From assembly GCF_900104705.1 (NCBI RefSeq), contig NZ_LT629734.1:2232001-2296000 (forward strand): 64,000 bases of DNA. Reading direction: 5' to 3'. The position numbers and the translations under genes are program-made. The notes under the pieces are model-generated. The model worked only from the letters and a program-made list of their open reading frames with translations. It ran no database searches and was not told the origin of the DNA. The stretch comes from Agrococcus carbonis (GTDB lineage Bacteria > Actinomycetota > Actinomycetes > Actinomycetales > Microbacteriaceae). Each line of letters opens with the position of its first letter. Position 1 is the stretch's first letter. Below are positions 1-9,803 of this stretch, piece after piece.

Positions 1-842
1 CCGAGGCCTGGGCGCCGATCGCCGAACGCATCCGCGCCCACGGCGCCGTGCCGGCGATGCAGCTCGCGCACGCGGGCCGCAAGGCGTCGACCTACCGCCC
101 GTGGTCGGGACGCGGCAGCGTGCCCGTCGCCGAGGGCGGCTGGGAGGCCGTCGGGGCGGGGGCGGATGCGTTCGGCCGGTTCGCGCCGCCGCGCGCGCTG
201 AGCGGCACCGAGGTCGAGGCGCTGCCGGATGCGTTCGCCCACGGCGCGCGCCGCGCCGTCGACGCGGGCTTCGATGTCGTCGAGGTGCACGCCGCCCACG
301 GCTACCTGCTGCACCAGTTCCTCTCGCCGCTCACGAACTCCCGCGGCGACCGGTGGGGCGCCGACGAGCGGGGGCTCCGCACGGCGCTGCTGCGCGAGGT
401 CGTCGCGGCGGTGCGCGCGGCGGTTCCGCACGCGGGCCTCATGGTGCGGCTGAGCGCCGCCGACTGGGTCGACGGCGGCATCGACACCGCGATGACGATC
501 GAGCACGTGCGCGTGGCGATGGAGGCCGGCGCCGACTGGTTCGATCTCTCCTCCGGCGGGCTCGACCCGCGGCAGGAGATCCCGCTCGGCCCCGGCTACC
601 AGGTGCGCTTCGCCCGCGACGTGCGCGAGGCGACCGGCGCGAGCGTCAACGCGGTCGGGCTGATCGACACGCCGGCGCTCGCCGAGCAGGTGCTCGCCGA
701 CGGCGATGCGGATGCGGTGATGCTCGGTCGCCCGTGGCTGCGCGATCCGCACTGGGCGCTCCTGGCGGAGGCCGAGCTCGACGGGGAGCCGGACGACTCG
801 GTCTGGCCCGCGCAGTACACGCGGGCGCGCGTCGTCGGCTGA
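1..842 (+). CDS. NADH:flavin oxidoreductase / Old Yellow Enzyme family, 5' end outside window
   Basis: C-terminal part of an FMN-dependent ene-reductase of the YqjM type. The frame is open from base 3, so the start lies upstream of the window. Visible family signatures are PAMQLAHAGRKAS near the left edge, HAAHGYLLHQFLSP with NSRGDRWG (substrate and FMN pocket), MVRLSA (a barrel strand), and the phosphate-binding end DAVMLGRPWLRDPHW. About 280 residues are present out of a usual 340-370, so most of the TIM barrel is here. Such enzymes reduce activated C=C bonds with NAD(P)H. The physiological substrate cannot be read from sequence. Confidence 0.9.
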   Translation, partial: EAWAPIAERIRAHGAVPAMQLAHAGRKASTYRPWSGRGSVPVAEGGWEAVGAGADAFGRFAPPRALSGTEVEALPDAFAHGARRAVDAGFDVVEVHAAHGYLLHQFLSPLTNSRGDRWGADERGLRTALLREVVAAVRAAVPHAGLMVRLSAADWVDGGIDTAMTIEHVRVAMEAGADWFDLSSGGLDPRQEIPLGPGYQVRFARDVREATGASVNAVGLIDTPALAEQVLADGDADAVMLGRPWLRDPHWALLAEAELDGEPDDSVWPAQYTRARVVG

Positions 843-1126
843 GCCGCGCGCCGAGGGCGGTCGGCCGTGGGTCGTCGGCCGTCGGCGTAGGGCCGCGAGC
901 CGGTGCCCGGAGGATGTCCGGCTGCCGCGGCCGCCGCGTGGATGATCCCGCCGGCCGGCCCCGCGGCCGGAGATCCTCCGGGGCTCCACAGCCTCCTCCT
1001 GGTCGAACGTGCGGCCGCGATGCGGCATGCTGGAGCGCAGCGCCCAGCGTGGAGCGCAGCCGACCGCGATCCGGTCGGGCCGGCTCTCCGCGCGACGAGG
1101 CAGCGCCTTGACCCGAAGGAGACGGC

Positions 1127-2290
1127 ATGACGATCGATCTGTCCACCTACGCCCTCAGCGACGAGGAGCTCGACCTCGCCGGCGCCGTGCGCGACTTCGC
1201 CGACAAGGTGGTCGCCCCGGTGAGCTACGAGGCCGACCGCACGAAGACGCTCCCGATGGACGTCGTGGCGCAGATGGGCGAGCTTGGCCTGTTCGGCATC
1301 CCGTTCCCCGAGGACCACGGCGGGCAGGGCGGCGACTACTTCGCGCTGTGCCTCGCGATCGAGGCGCTCGCGCGGGTCGACCAGTCGATCGCCATCACGC
1401 TCGAGGCGGGCGTGAGCCTCGGCGCCATGCCCATCTACCGCTTCGGCAGCGCCGAGCAGCAGGCCGAGCTGCTGCCGCCGCTGCTCGCGGGCGAGGCGCT
1501 CGCGGGCTTCGGCCTCACCGAGCCCGAGGCCGGCAGCGACGCGGGCGCGACCCGCACGACCGCGCGCCTCGACGGCGACGAGTGGGTCATCAACGGCGCC
1601 AAGCAGTTCATCACCAACTCGGGCACGCCGATCACCCGCTTCGTGACCGTCACCGCCGTCACGGGCGAGGCCGACGGCCGCAAGGAGATCTCGACGATCA
1701 TCGTGCCGAACGGCACGCGGGGCTTCACGGTCGAGGCCGCCTACGACAAGGTCGGCTGGCACGCCTCCGACACGCATCCGCTGACCTTCTCCGACGCGCG
1801 CGTGCCCGCGGCGAACCTGCTGGGCGAGCGGGGCCGCGGCTTCGCGGGCTTCCTGCACATCCTCGACGAGGGGCGCATCGCGATCGCGGCGCTCGCGACC
1901 GGCGCGGCAGAGGGCTGCCTCGACGACGCCGTCGACTACGCCGGCAAGCGCACCGTCTTCGGCGAGCCGCTCTCGAGCCGCCAGAACGTGCAGTTCGTGC
2001 TCGCCCGCATGCAGTCGCGCGTGCACACCGCACGGCTCGCGTGGCACCAGGCGGCGCGCCTCCGCGACGCCGGCAAGCCCTACAAGACCGAGGCGGCGAT
2101 CGCGAAGCTCGTCGCGAGCGAGGCGGCGATGGACAACGCGCGCGACGCGACGCAGATCTTCGGCGGCAACGGCTTCATGAACGAGTACTCGGTCGCGCGC
2201 CACTACCGCGACTCGAAGATCCTCGAGATCGGCGAGGGCACGAGCGAGGTGCAGCTGCTCGTCATCGCGCGCGCGCTCGGCGTCGCCTGA
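1127..2290 (+). CDS. Acyl-CoA dehydrogenase
   Basis: 387-residue FAD enzyme that oxidises acyl-CoA to trans-2-enoyl-CoA in beta-oxidation or branched-chain amino acid breakdown. The N-terminal helical domain is followed by the flavin signature GFGLTEPEAGSDAG (about residues 128-140). The C-terminal EIGEGTSEVQ places the likely catalytic base at Glu370, as in short-chain acyl-CoA dehydrogenases. Length is typical. The ATG is preceded by a good Shine-Dalgarno (GAAGGAG). The 284 bases upstream hold no gene; I see no convincing -10/-35 pair there. Chain-length specificity is not deducible. Confidence 0.95.
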   Translation: MTIDLSTYALSDEELDLAGAVRDFADKVVAPVSYEADRTKTLPMDVVAQMGELGLFGIPFPEDHGGQGGDYFALCLAIEALARVDQSIAITLEAGVSLGAMPIYRFGSAEQQAELLPPLLAGEALAGFGLTEPEAGSDAGATRTTARLDGDEWVINGAKQFITNSGTPITRFVTVTAVTGEADGRKEISTIIVPNGTRGFTVEAAYDKVGWHASDTHPLTFSDARVPAANLLGERGRGFAGFLHILDEGRIAIAALATGAAEGCLDDAVDYAGKRTVFGEPLSSRQNVQFVLARMQSRVHTARLAWHQAARLRDAGKPYKTEAAIAKLVASEAAMDNARDATQIFGGNGFMNEYSVARHYRDSKILEIGEGTSEVQLLVIARALGVA

Positions 2291-2331
2291 GGCGGCGGGG
2301 CGGGCGGGGTCGGCTGAGCCCGGCCAGCCGC

Positions 2332-2817
2332 TCAGCGCTCGGGTGCCGCGTTCGACCCCGCGGCGCCGTACCGTGCGCCGGTCTCGACGAAGGCTCGCAG
2401 CCGGCGCAGCAGGTCGGCCCAGCCGGCGTCGTAGGAGCGCTCGAGCGCCGCGCCCTCGCCACCCCACAGCACCGCGCCGTCGTGCGCGAGCGTGACGCGG
2501 GTGCCGCCGGGAGCCGGCTCGAGCACGATGCGCACCTCGCCCTCGGCGCTCGCGCCCATCCCCATCTGGCCGCGCCAGCTGTAGGCGCGCCCCGGCTCGC
2601 ACGCCGTCACGACGCCCCACAGGGCCGACGCCGCGCCGAGGTGCTCGACGACGGGCTCGCCGGCGCGCAGCGGGAGGTCGATCGAGCTCGGCCCGCCGAG
2701 CATGAGGTACGGCGCGCCCCACCAGGCCGCCGGCTCGTCGACGAGCGCGTCCCACACGCGGTCCGGATGCGCGGCGACGTCGATCGCCGTGCGCACGTGG
2801 AACTCGTCGTCGGCCAT
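2332..2817 (-). CDS. SRPBCC / START-like domain protein (AHSA1-related)
   Basis: 161-residue predicted hydrophobic-ligand-binding fold of the SRPBCC superfamily. It begins MADDEFHVRTAIDV, carries the family-typical P-x-x-VWDALVD segment, then alternating beta strands and a C-terminal helix (AGWADLLRRLRAFVETG). I chose the ATG at 2817 because GAGGAGG stands just upstream; the open frame continues further but into low-complexity Arg/Ala sequence. It is convergent with the acyl-CoA dehydrogenase and divergent from citrate synthase. Ligand and partner are unknown. Confidence 0.85.
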   Translation of the reverse strand: MADDEFHVRTAIDVAAHPDRVWDALVDEPAAWWGAPYLMLGGPSSIDLPLRAGEPVVEHLGAASALWGVVTACEPGRAYSWRGQMGMGASAEGEVRIVLEPAPGGTRVTLAHDGAVLWGGEGAALERSYDAGWADLLRRLRAFVETGARYGAAGSNAAPER

Positions 2818-2971
2818 GCTGCCTCCTCGCCGCTTCCGAGCGTGGCCGCGGCGACGCATCCGCGTCAAGCACCGTGCCGCGAGCCCGCCCGCGACGCCCG
2901 CCGGGGCGGCGCGGGCGCGCAGGAGCGGTGACGTAGAGTCGTACCGCCCGCGCACCGGACCGAGGAGCACC

Positions 2972-4956
<1,985 letters not shown>

Positions 4957-4974
4957 CGCCGGATCGCGCTTCGC

Positions 4975-5032
4975 GGACCCCGTCCGCCGAAGTCGACCTG
5001 GTGCACCTGGTCGAGCTCGGCGGAGGGGGTCC
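4975..5032. terminator. Long inverted repeat between convergent genes
   Basis: GGACCCC and TCCGCCGA pair with TCGGCGGA and GGGGTCC across a loop of about 26 bases that is itself partly self-complementary. There is no U-tract. It sits between the convergent aldo/keto reductase and hydrolase genes, so it can serve both strands. Confidence 0.55.
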
Positions 5033-5100
5033 CGCTGCGTGTGGCGGGCGACGCGCAGCTGGTCGCGATCGCCGCGCGCGATGGCCGCCCGCGATTCGGC

Positions 5101-5778
5101 TCAGTCGCGCAGCAGTGCCGTGATGCGCGGCGCGAGCGCGCGGGCGACGCGCGGCTGATCGCGGTCGCCGCCCGCGACGAGGAAGCTGTGGTCGCCGCCG
5201 TCGACCCAGTCGATCCGCGCCTCCGGCAGCGTCGCGACGAGGTCGTCGAGCAGCGCGCCCGACTGGAACGGATCGTTCGTGCCCTGCAGGAACCGCTGCG
5301 GCAGCGCGATCGCAGCGAGGTGCTCGGTGCGCAGCCGCTCTGGCCTGCCGGGCGGATGCAGCGGGTAGCCGAGGTAGATGAGTCCCGTCGCGGGCATCCC
5401 GGCGGCCACGGCGTGCGCCGCCATGCGGCCGCCGAACGACTTCCCGCCTGCCCACGGCTCGTGCGGCAGCGCCTCGCGCGCGACCGCCATGATCGCGTGC
5501 CACGAGGCGACCGCGCGCTTCGCGGGCTCGGGCTGGCCGCGCCCCGCCTCCGCATTGGGGAAGCTCGCCCGCAGCACCGCCACCCCCGCGTCGGCGAGGC
5601 CCGCGGCAGCCCCCTCCATCCAGGGCTGGGTCGCACGGCCGCCCGCGCCGTGCAGCAGCACGAGGCTCGCCCACGGGTCGTCGGGCAGGTCGATGATGGC
5701 CTCGAGCCGGTCGACGGGCGACGTGGCGAACGCGGCGCCCTCGAGCGGCACGGTGACGGTCTGGCGAGCGGTCGGCAC
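5101..5778 (-). CDS. Alpha/beta hydrolase (dienelactone hydrolase-like, KANL3/Tex30 type)
   Basis: 225-residue alpha/beta hydrolase. The oxyanion strand is LVLLHGAGG, the nucleophile elbow is GGKSFGGRM (Ser114), the acid lies near QGTNDPFQ and the base near DGGDHSF. This is the pattern of the small KANL3/Tex30-type hydrolases found in many actinobacteria. No ATG fits; GTG at VPTARQTVTVP is the best start, with GAGG about nine bases before it. The start is the least certain part. Substrate unknown. Confidence 0.82.
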   Translation of the reverse strand: MPTARQTVTVPLEGAAFATSPVDRLEAIIDLPDDPWASLVLLHGAGGRATQPWMEGAAAGLADAGVAVLRASFPNAEAGRGQPEPAKRAVASWHAIMAVAREALPHEPWAGGKSFGGRMAAHAVAAGMPATGLIYLGYPLHPPGRPERLRTEHLAAIALPQRFLQGTNDPFQSGALLDDLVATLPEARIDWVDGGDHSFLVAGGDRDQPRVARALAPRITALLRD

Positions 5779-5964
5779 CTCCGCATCCTCGCAGAGCCAT
5801 TGCGCCCGAGCCAGGACCCCGCGCTGGGCGGCGCGTGCCGGCCGCCCGCCGGCCGCAGCGCGGAACGAGAGCCCCCGCACGGCCGACGCCGCCGCTGCCG
5901 CTGTCATCCACAGGACGCCCCCGCCGCCGCGCGCGCCCGGCCGCCGCTCTGCCACGGTGCGCGC

Positions 5965-6420
5965 ATGGAGGATCCCGCCGCCGCACCCATCGTCGCCGAG
6001 GCAGAAGCCCACATCGGCGAGCTGCTCGCCCTCTGGCTCACGCCCCGCCCGGGCGAGTGCCTGCCCTGCTTCCTCCACCGGTCGGTCGAAGCCTTCGGCT
6101 GCCAGAACGACCTGCGCTTCGCCAGTCGCTACCGCGATCTCGTCGCGCCGCGCGCCACGCGGCTGAGGGAGCGGCTCGAGGCCTGCGGCGGCTACTGCGA
6201 CTGCGAGGCGCTCATGAACGTCTTCGAACCTGCCCGGCACCTGTGGACGCCCGCCTACGAGGAGGAGCGACCCGGCGGCGGCGCCGTCTGCTCCGACGCC
6301 GAGCCGCCGGAGCGCATGCCCCCGTGCGGCGGCGTGCGGCGCGCCTCGACGCGGCCGTGCGGCAACTGGTATGCGCTGCGGCGCCTCTACAGCGGCCGCC
6401 TGCGGCGCAGGCGGTGGTGA
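5965..6420 (+). CDS. DUF2695 domain protein with basic Cys-containing tail
   Basis: 151-residue protein of unknown function. Residues 30-86 show the DUF2695 pattern: C32-x2-C35, C46, then CGGYCDCEALMNVF (C74, C78, C80). The downstream 60 residues add three more cysteines and end in an Arg-rich tail (GRLRRRRW), which is longer than the family core. The several cysteines suggest metal binding, but this is inference. The ATG follows CACGGT by six bases, close to the leaderless pattern seen elsewhere in the window. Confidence 0.7.
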   Translation: MEDPAAAPIVAEAEAHIGELLALWLTPRPGECLPCFLHRSVEAFGCQNDLRFASRYRDLVAPRATRLRERLEACGGYCDCEALMNVFEPARHLWTPAYEEERPGGGAVCSDAEPPERMPPCGGVRRASTRPCGNWYALRRLYSGRLRRRRW

Positions 6421-6535
6421 TCGGGCGAGCGATGGGGAGGACGCGGATCGGATGCGCATGCCGGCGTGCGCGTTCCACGCGTCGGTGCCCGACGGCGCTC
6501 GGTCCACCGGCGCGGGCGCCGCCCGGCGTGCGCGC

Positions 6536-7138
6536 TCAGTCGACCGCGACCGGAGCGGACCGGCGAGCGTCGCGGGCGCCGCGAGCCGCATCGCGGGCGC
6601 CGTCGGCGGCGACGAGCGCGAGCCACGCGGCGCGCTGCTCGGGGCTGGACGTGCGCACCGGGCCGAGCCGCCGCATCCGCACGCGCTTGATGCCGACGAG
6701 CCCGAGCGTGCCGCTGCGCAGCTGGTCGAGCCGCGTGTCGGGCAGCAGGGCGGCGAGCCACGGCGGGGTATCGCTCGTGGCGATGATGCGGCCGGTGCGG
6801 CCGGTGAGCAGCCCCTCGGGGGCCATGCCGCGGTAGCGGTAGTCCTGCTGCGGCAGCAGCGCGCGGTCGAGGAAGCCCTTGAGCAGCGCGGGCGTCGAGC
6901 GCCACCACACGGGCGTGGCGATCACGACGTGGTCGGCGTCGCGGATCGCCTGCCGGGCGTCGGCGAGGTCGGGTTCGATCGGCATGCGCTGCGTGTAGCC
7001 GAAGCGCATGTGCACGTCGAAGTCGAGGTCGCGCAGCGCGAGCAGCCGCGCGTCGCCGTGCCCGTCGGCGTAGGCGGATGCGAGCGCTGCGGTGAGCGAG
7101 GCGGGGTTGGGGTGGGCGTCGATGACGAGGGCGGACAT
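6536..7138 (-). CDS. NAD(P)H-dependent quinone oxidoreductase, flavodoxin-like fold
   Basis: 200-residue FMN reductase of the MdaB/KefF/NQO1 group. It opens with the Rossmann-like phosphate loop VIDAHPNPASLTAAL and has the diagnostic ATPVWWRSTPALLKGFLDRAL in mid-protein, followed by G-R-T-G-R-I-I and TSDTPPWL. It probably reduces quinones or electrophiles by two electrons. The ATG has GGAG upstream. It is divergent from a TetR regulator, with a dyad-containing 78-base interval between them, so it is the likely target of that regulator. Confidence 0.88.
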   Translation of the reverse strand: MSALVIDAHPNPASLTAALASAYADGHGDARLLALRDLDFDVHMRFGYTQRMPIEPDLADARQAIRDADHVVIATPVWWRSTPALLKGFLDRALLPQQDYRYRGMAPEGLLTGRTGRIIATSDTPPWLAALLPDTRLDQLRSGTLGLVGIKRVRMRRLGPVRTSSPEQRAAWLALVAADGARDAARGARDARRSAPVAVD

Positions 7139-7166
7139 GGCGGCTCCGTTCGCGGGAGGTGATCTG

Positions 7167-7189
7167 GACAGTGTCAACAATGTGGACAC
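7167..7189. promoter_or_regulatory. Operator candidate between quinone reductase and TetR gene
   Basis: GACAGTGTC is a 9-base dyad, and GTGTC (7171-7175) is also inverted as GACAC (7185-7189). A minus-strand TTGACA hexamer (7172-7177) and a plus-strand TGGACA (7183-7188) fall inside the same element, so a bound repressor would cover both divergent promoters. Confidence 0.5.
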
Positions 7190-7203
7190 CGCCCAGCGTG
7201 GCG

Positions 7204-7209
7204 TAGCAT
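7204..7209 (+). promoter_or_regulatory. Leaderless -10 box (TAGCAT) of TetR gene
   Basis: TAGCAT lies seven bases before the GTG start, with TGGACA about 15 bases upstream as -35. Transcription would start at or within one base of the start codon. Confidence 0.6.
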
Positions 7210-7216
7210 CTTGCAC

Positions 7217-7801
7217 GTGTCAAGATCGGCGTCGCCCTACCACCACGGCAACCTGCCGGAGGCGCTCGAGCGCGCCGCGATGGGGCTGCTCGAGACGCGG
7301 CCCGCGCACGACATCAGCCTGCGCGAGGTCGCGCGCGAGGCGGGCGTGAGCCACAACGCGCCGTACCACCACTTCGGCGACCGGAAGGCGCTGCTCAAGG
7401 TGCTCGCCGAGCGCTCGATGGCGGCGCTCGTCGAGTCGCAGACGGCGGCGGCCGCGGCCGGCGAGCCGGTTGCGCGGGCGCGGGCGCTCGCGCGCGACTA
7501 CGTGAGCTTCGCGGCGCGCCGCCCCCACGCCTTCGCGGTCATCTACGACCCGAGCGTGTGCGTGCCGGGCGCCCCGACCGAGACGATGGCACCGCTCATC
7601 GCGGCCGAGGAGGCGCTGCTGGCCGAGGCGGTGCGCACCGCCGTGCCCGACCTCGCCGAGGATGCGCTGCCGCACCTCGCCGCGGCGATGTGGGGCACCG
7701 TGCACGGGCTCGCGCAGCTGACGCAAGCGGGCCACCTCACGCTCGAGGCCTCGCTCGCCGCCGTCGACGCGCTCATCGACCGGGTCGTGGCCGCGCGCTG
7801 A
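7217..7801 (+). CDS. TetR/AcrR family transcriptional regulator
   Basis: 194-residue regulator. The N-terminal helix-turn-helix reads DISLREVAREAGVSHNAPYHHFGDR, followed by a C-terminal ligand domain with the ATMWGTVHG-like segment AAMWGTVHGLAQL typical of the WHG-type TetR C-domain. I prefer the GTG at 7217 over the TTG six bases upstream because it sits exactly seven bases after TAGCAT (leaderless pattern). Being divergent from the quinone reductase and sharing a dyad with it, it probably represses that gene and itself. Effector unknown. Confidence 0.88.
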   Translation: MSRSASPYHHGNLPEALERAAMGLLETRPAHDISLREVAREAGVSHNAPYHHFGDRKALLKVLAERSMAALVESQTAAAAAGEPVARARALARDYVSFAARRPHAFAVIYDPSVCVPGAPTETMAPLIAAEEALLAEAVRTAVPDLAEDALPHLAAAMWGTVHGLAQLTQAGHLTLEASLAAVDALIDRVVAAR

Positions 7802-7827
7802 ACCGGGTGCCGCTCAGGCACCCGGCG

Positions 7828-7833
7828 TAGCGT
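7828..7833 (+). promoter_or_regulatory. Leaderless -10 box (TAGCGT)
   Basis: Six bases separate TAGCGT from the ATG of the DUF255 gene; there is no Shine-Dalgarno. Confidence 0.5.
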
Positions 7834-7839
7834 GGGCCC

Positions 7840-9701
7840 ATGGCGGGCCACCAGGGCGAGCAGCACCAGCAGACCGACAACCGGCTGGGGGAGGCGGCGA
7901 GCGCCTACCTGCGGCTGCACGCCGACAACCCCGTCGACTGGCGCGAGTGGGGCGACGAGGCCTTCGCCGAGGCGCGCGAGCGCGGCGTGCCGGTGCTCGC
8001 CTCGGTCGGCTACGCCACGTGCCACTGGTGCCACGTGATGGCGCGCGAATCGTTCGCCGACCCCGCGATCGGCGCCCTGCTGCGCGAGGGCTTCGTCGCG
8101 GTCAAGGTCGACCGGGAGGAGCGGCCCGACGTCGACGCCGCCCTCATGGGCGCCGCATCCGCCTTCACCCGCCACCTCGGCTGGCCGCTCACGGCGTTCC
8201 TCACGCCCGAGGGGCTGCCGTTCTTCGCCGGCACGTACTTCCCGCCCGAGCCGCGGCAGGGCGCGCCCGCGTTCCGCGAGGTGCTCGGGGCGATCTCGCA
8301 GGCGTGGCGTGAGCAGCCGGATGCGGTGGCCGGCACCGCGGCCCAGGTGCAGGAGGCGCTGCGGTCGGCGAGCCGCGGCTCGCGCGCGGGCGCCGCCGCG
8401 AGCGGCATCGCCGATGCGGGGGACGCCGCCGACGGCGCACCCGACAGCGTCGCCGTGCGTGCGGCGCTCGCGAAGGTCGCCGATCAGGAGGACACGCGCT
8501 TCGGCGGGCTCGGCGAGGGGCAGAAGTTCCCGCAGGCGCCGCTCATCCTCGCGCTCGCGACGGCGCACGAGGCCGGCGCGGGGGCGTCGGCGCCGCAGCC
8601 GCTGCGCGAGCTCGCGGGCCGCCTGCTCGACGCCGCGGCGGGCGACGACGCGGTCGTCGCCGGGGGCGGCTACTCGCGGCTGCGCGGGCGCGACGGCGGC
8701 TTCTTCCGCTACGCGACGCAGCGCGACTGGTCGGTGCCCCACTTCGAGCGCATGCTCGTCGACAACGCGCAGCTGCTGCACGTGGCGACGCAGCTCGGCC
8801 GGGAGACGATCGCGGCGGGGATCGTCGACTTCCTCGCCGAGGTGCTGCGGCTGCCGAGCGGCGCGTTCGCGATCGCGGAGGACGCCGAGTCGCTCGTCGA
8901 CGGCGAGCGCGTCGAGGGCGGCTGGCACGAACCGCAGCACGCCGACGCCCAGCGCGAGCGCCCGCCCCTCGACCGGCTCGTCGTGACGAGCGCCAACGGG
9001 CTCGCGATCGAGGCGCTCGCGATCCGCGCGCTTCGCGACGACGACGAGCGAGCGCTCGCCCTCGCGGTCGCGGCTGCCGAGCACCTCCTGGCGCACCACG
9101 CGCCCGAGGCCGGCGCGCTCGTGCACGCGAGCCTCGACGGCGTGCCGTCGACCGCCGCCGCGACCGCCGCCGACGCCGGCTGCCTCGCGAGCGCGCTGCT
9201 CGCGCTCACCGACGCGACCGGCGAGGCCCGCTGGGCGACCGCCGCCCGGCGCATCCTCGAGTCGGCGCCCGACCCCGCCGAGACGACGGACCAGGGGCCG
9301 GTGCTGCAGCTCGGGCCCGCATCCGACGGCGATGCGCCCTCGGGGAGGCGGCGCTCGCGGGCGCCTTGCAGCAGCTCTACGCGCTCACCGCCGACGCCGC
9401 GCACCTCGAGCGGGCGACCCGCCTGCTCGACGCGCGACTCGCCCTGCAGAACCCGTTCGCGGGCGCCGCGACGCTGCGGGTCGCGGGGCTCCTCGCGCAG
9501 CCGCCCCGCACGACCGTGATCATCGGCGAGCCGCCGGCCGAGCGGCGGCAGGCGCTGCGCCGCGAGCCGGGCGCGCTCGCCGCGACGCCCGAGCAGGCCG
9601 CCGCGCTCGCCGCCGCCGGGTGCACCCTGCTCGAGGGCAAGCAGGAGCCGGGCGTCTACCGCTGCGAGGGCTTCGTCTGCGCGCTGCCCGAGCGCTTCTG
9701 A
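7840..9701 (+). pseudogene. Thioredoxin-domain protein YyaL/DUF255 (spermatogenesis-associated protein 20-like), frameshifted
   Basis: The N-terminal thioredoxin-like domain carries [11 protein letters not shown] (CxxC) with NPVDWREWG before it, followed by the (alpha/alpha)6-like domain of the DUF255/YyaL family. The reading frame breaks at the G run 9342-9345. Upstream the frame ends in SDGDAPSG; the continuation ([16 protein letters not shown], then [10 protein letters not shown] to CALPERF) is in the -1 frame. One missing G in GGGG would restore a protein of about 620 residues, the family's normal size. Either the sequence has an indel, or the gene is recently inactivated. Catalytic role of the family is uncertain. 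Confidence 0.85.
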
Positions 9702-9803
9702 GCGCCGAGGGGCCGACCTGCGCGCACACGCGTCCAGCTGCGGCGCGCATGCCTGCGGCGGCTCCGGTACCCGCGCCGAGGCGCCCGGCGCGGACCCTCC
9801 CCG

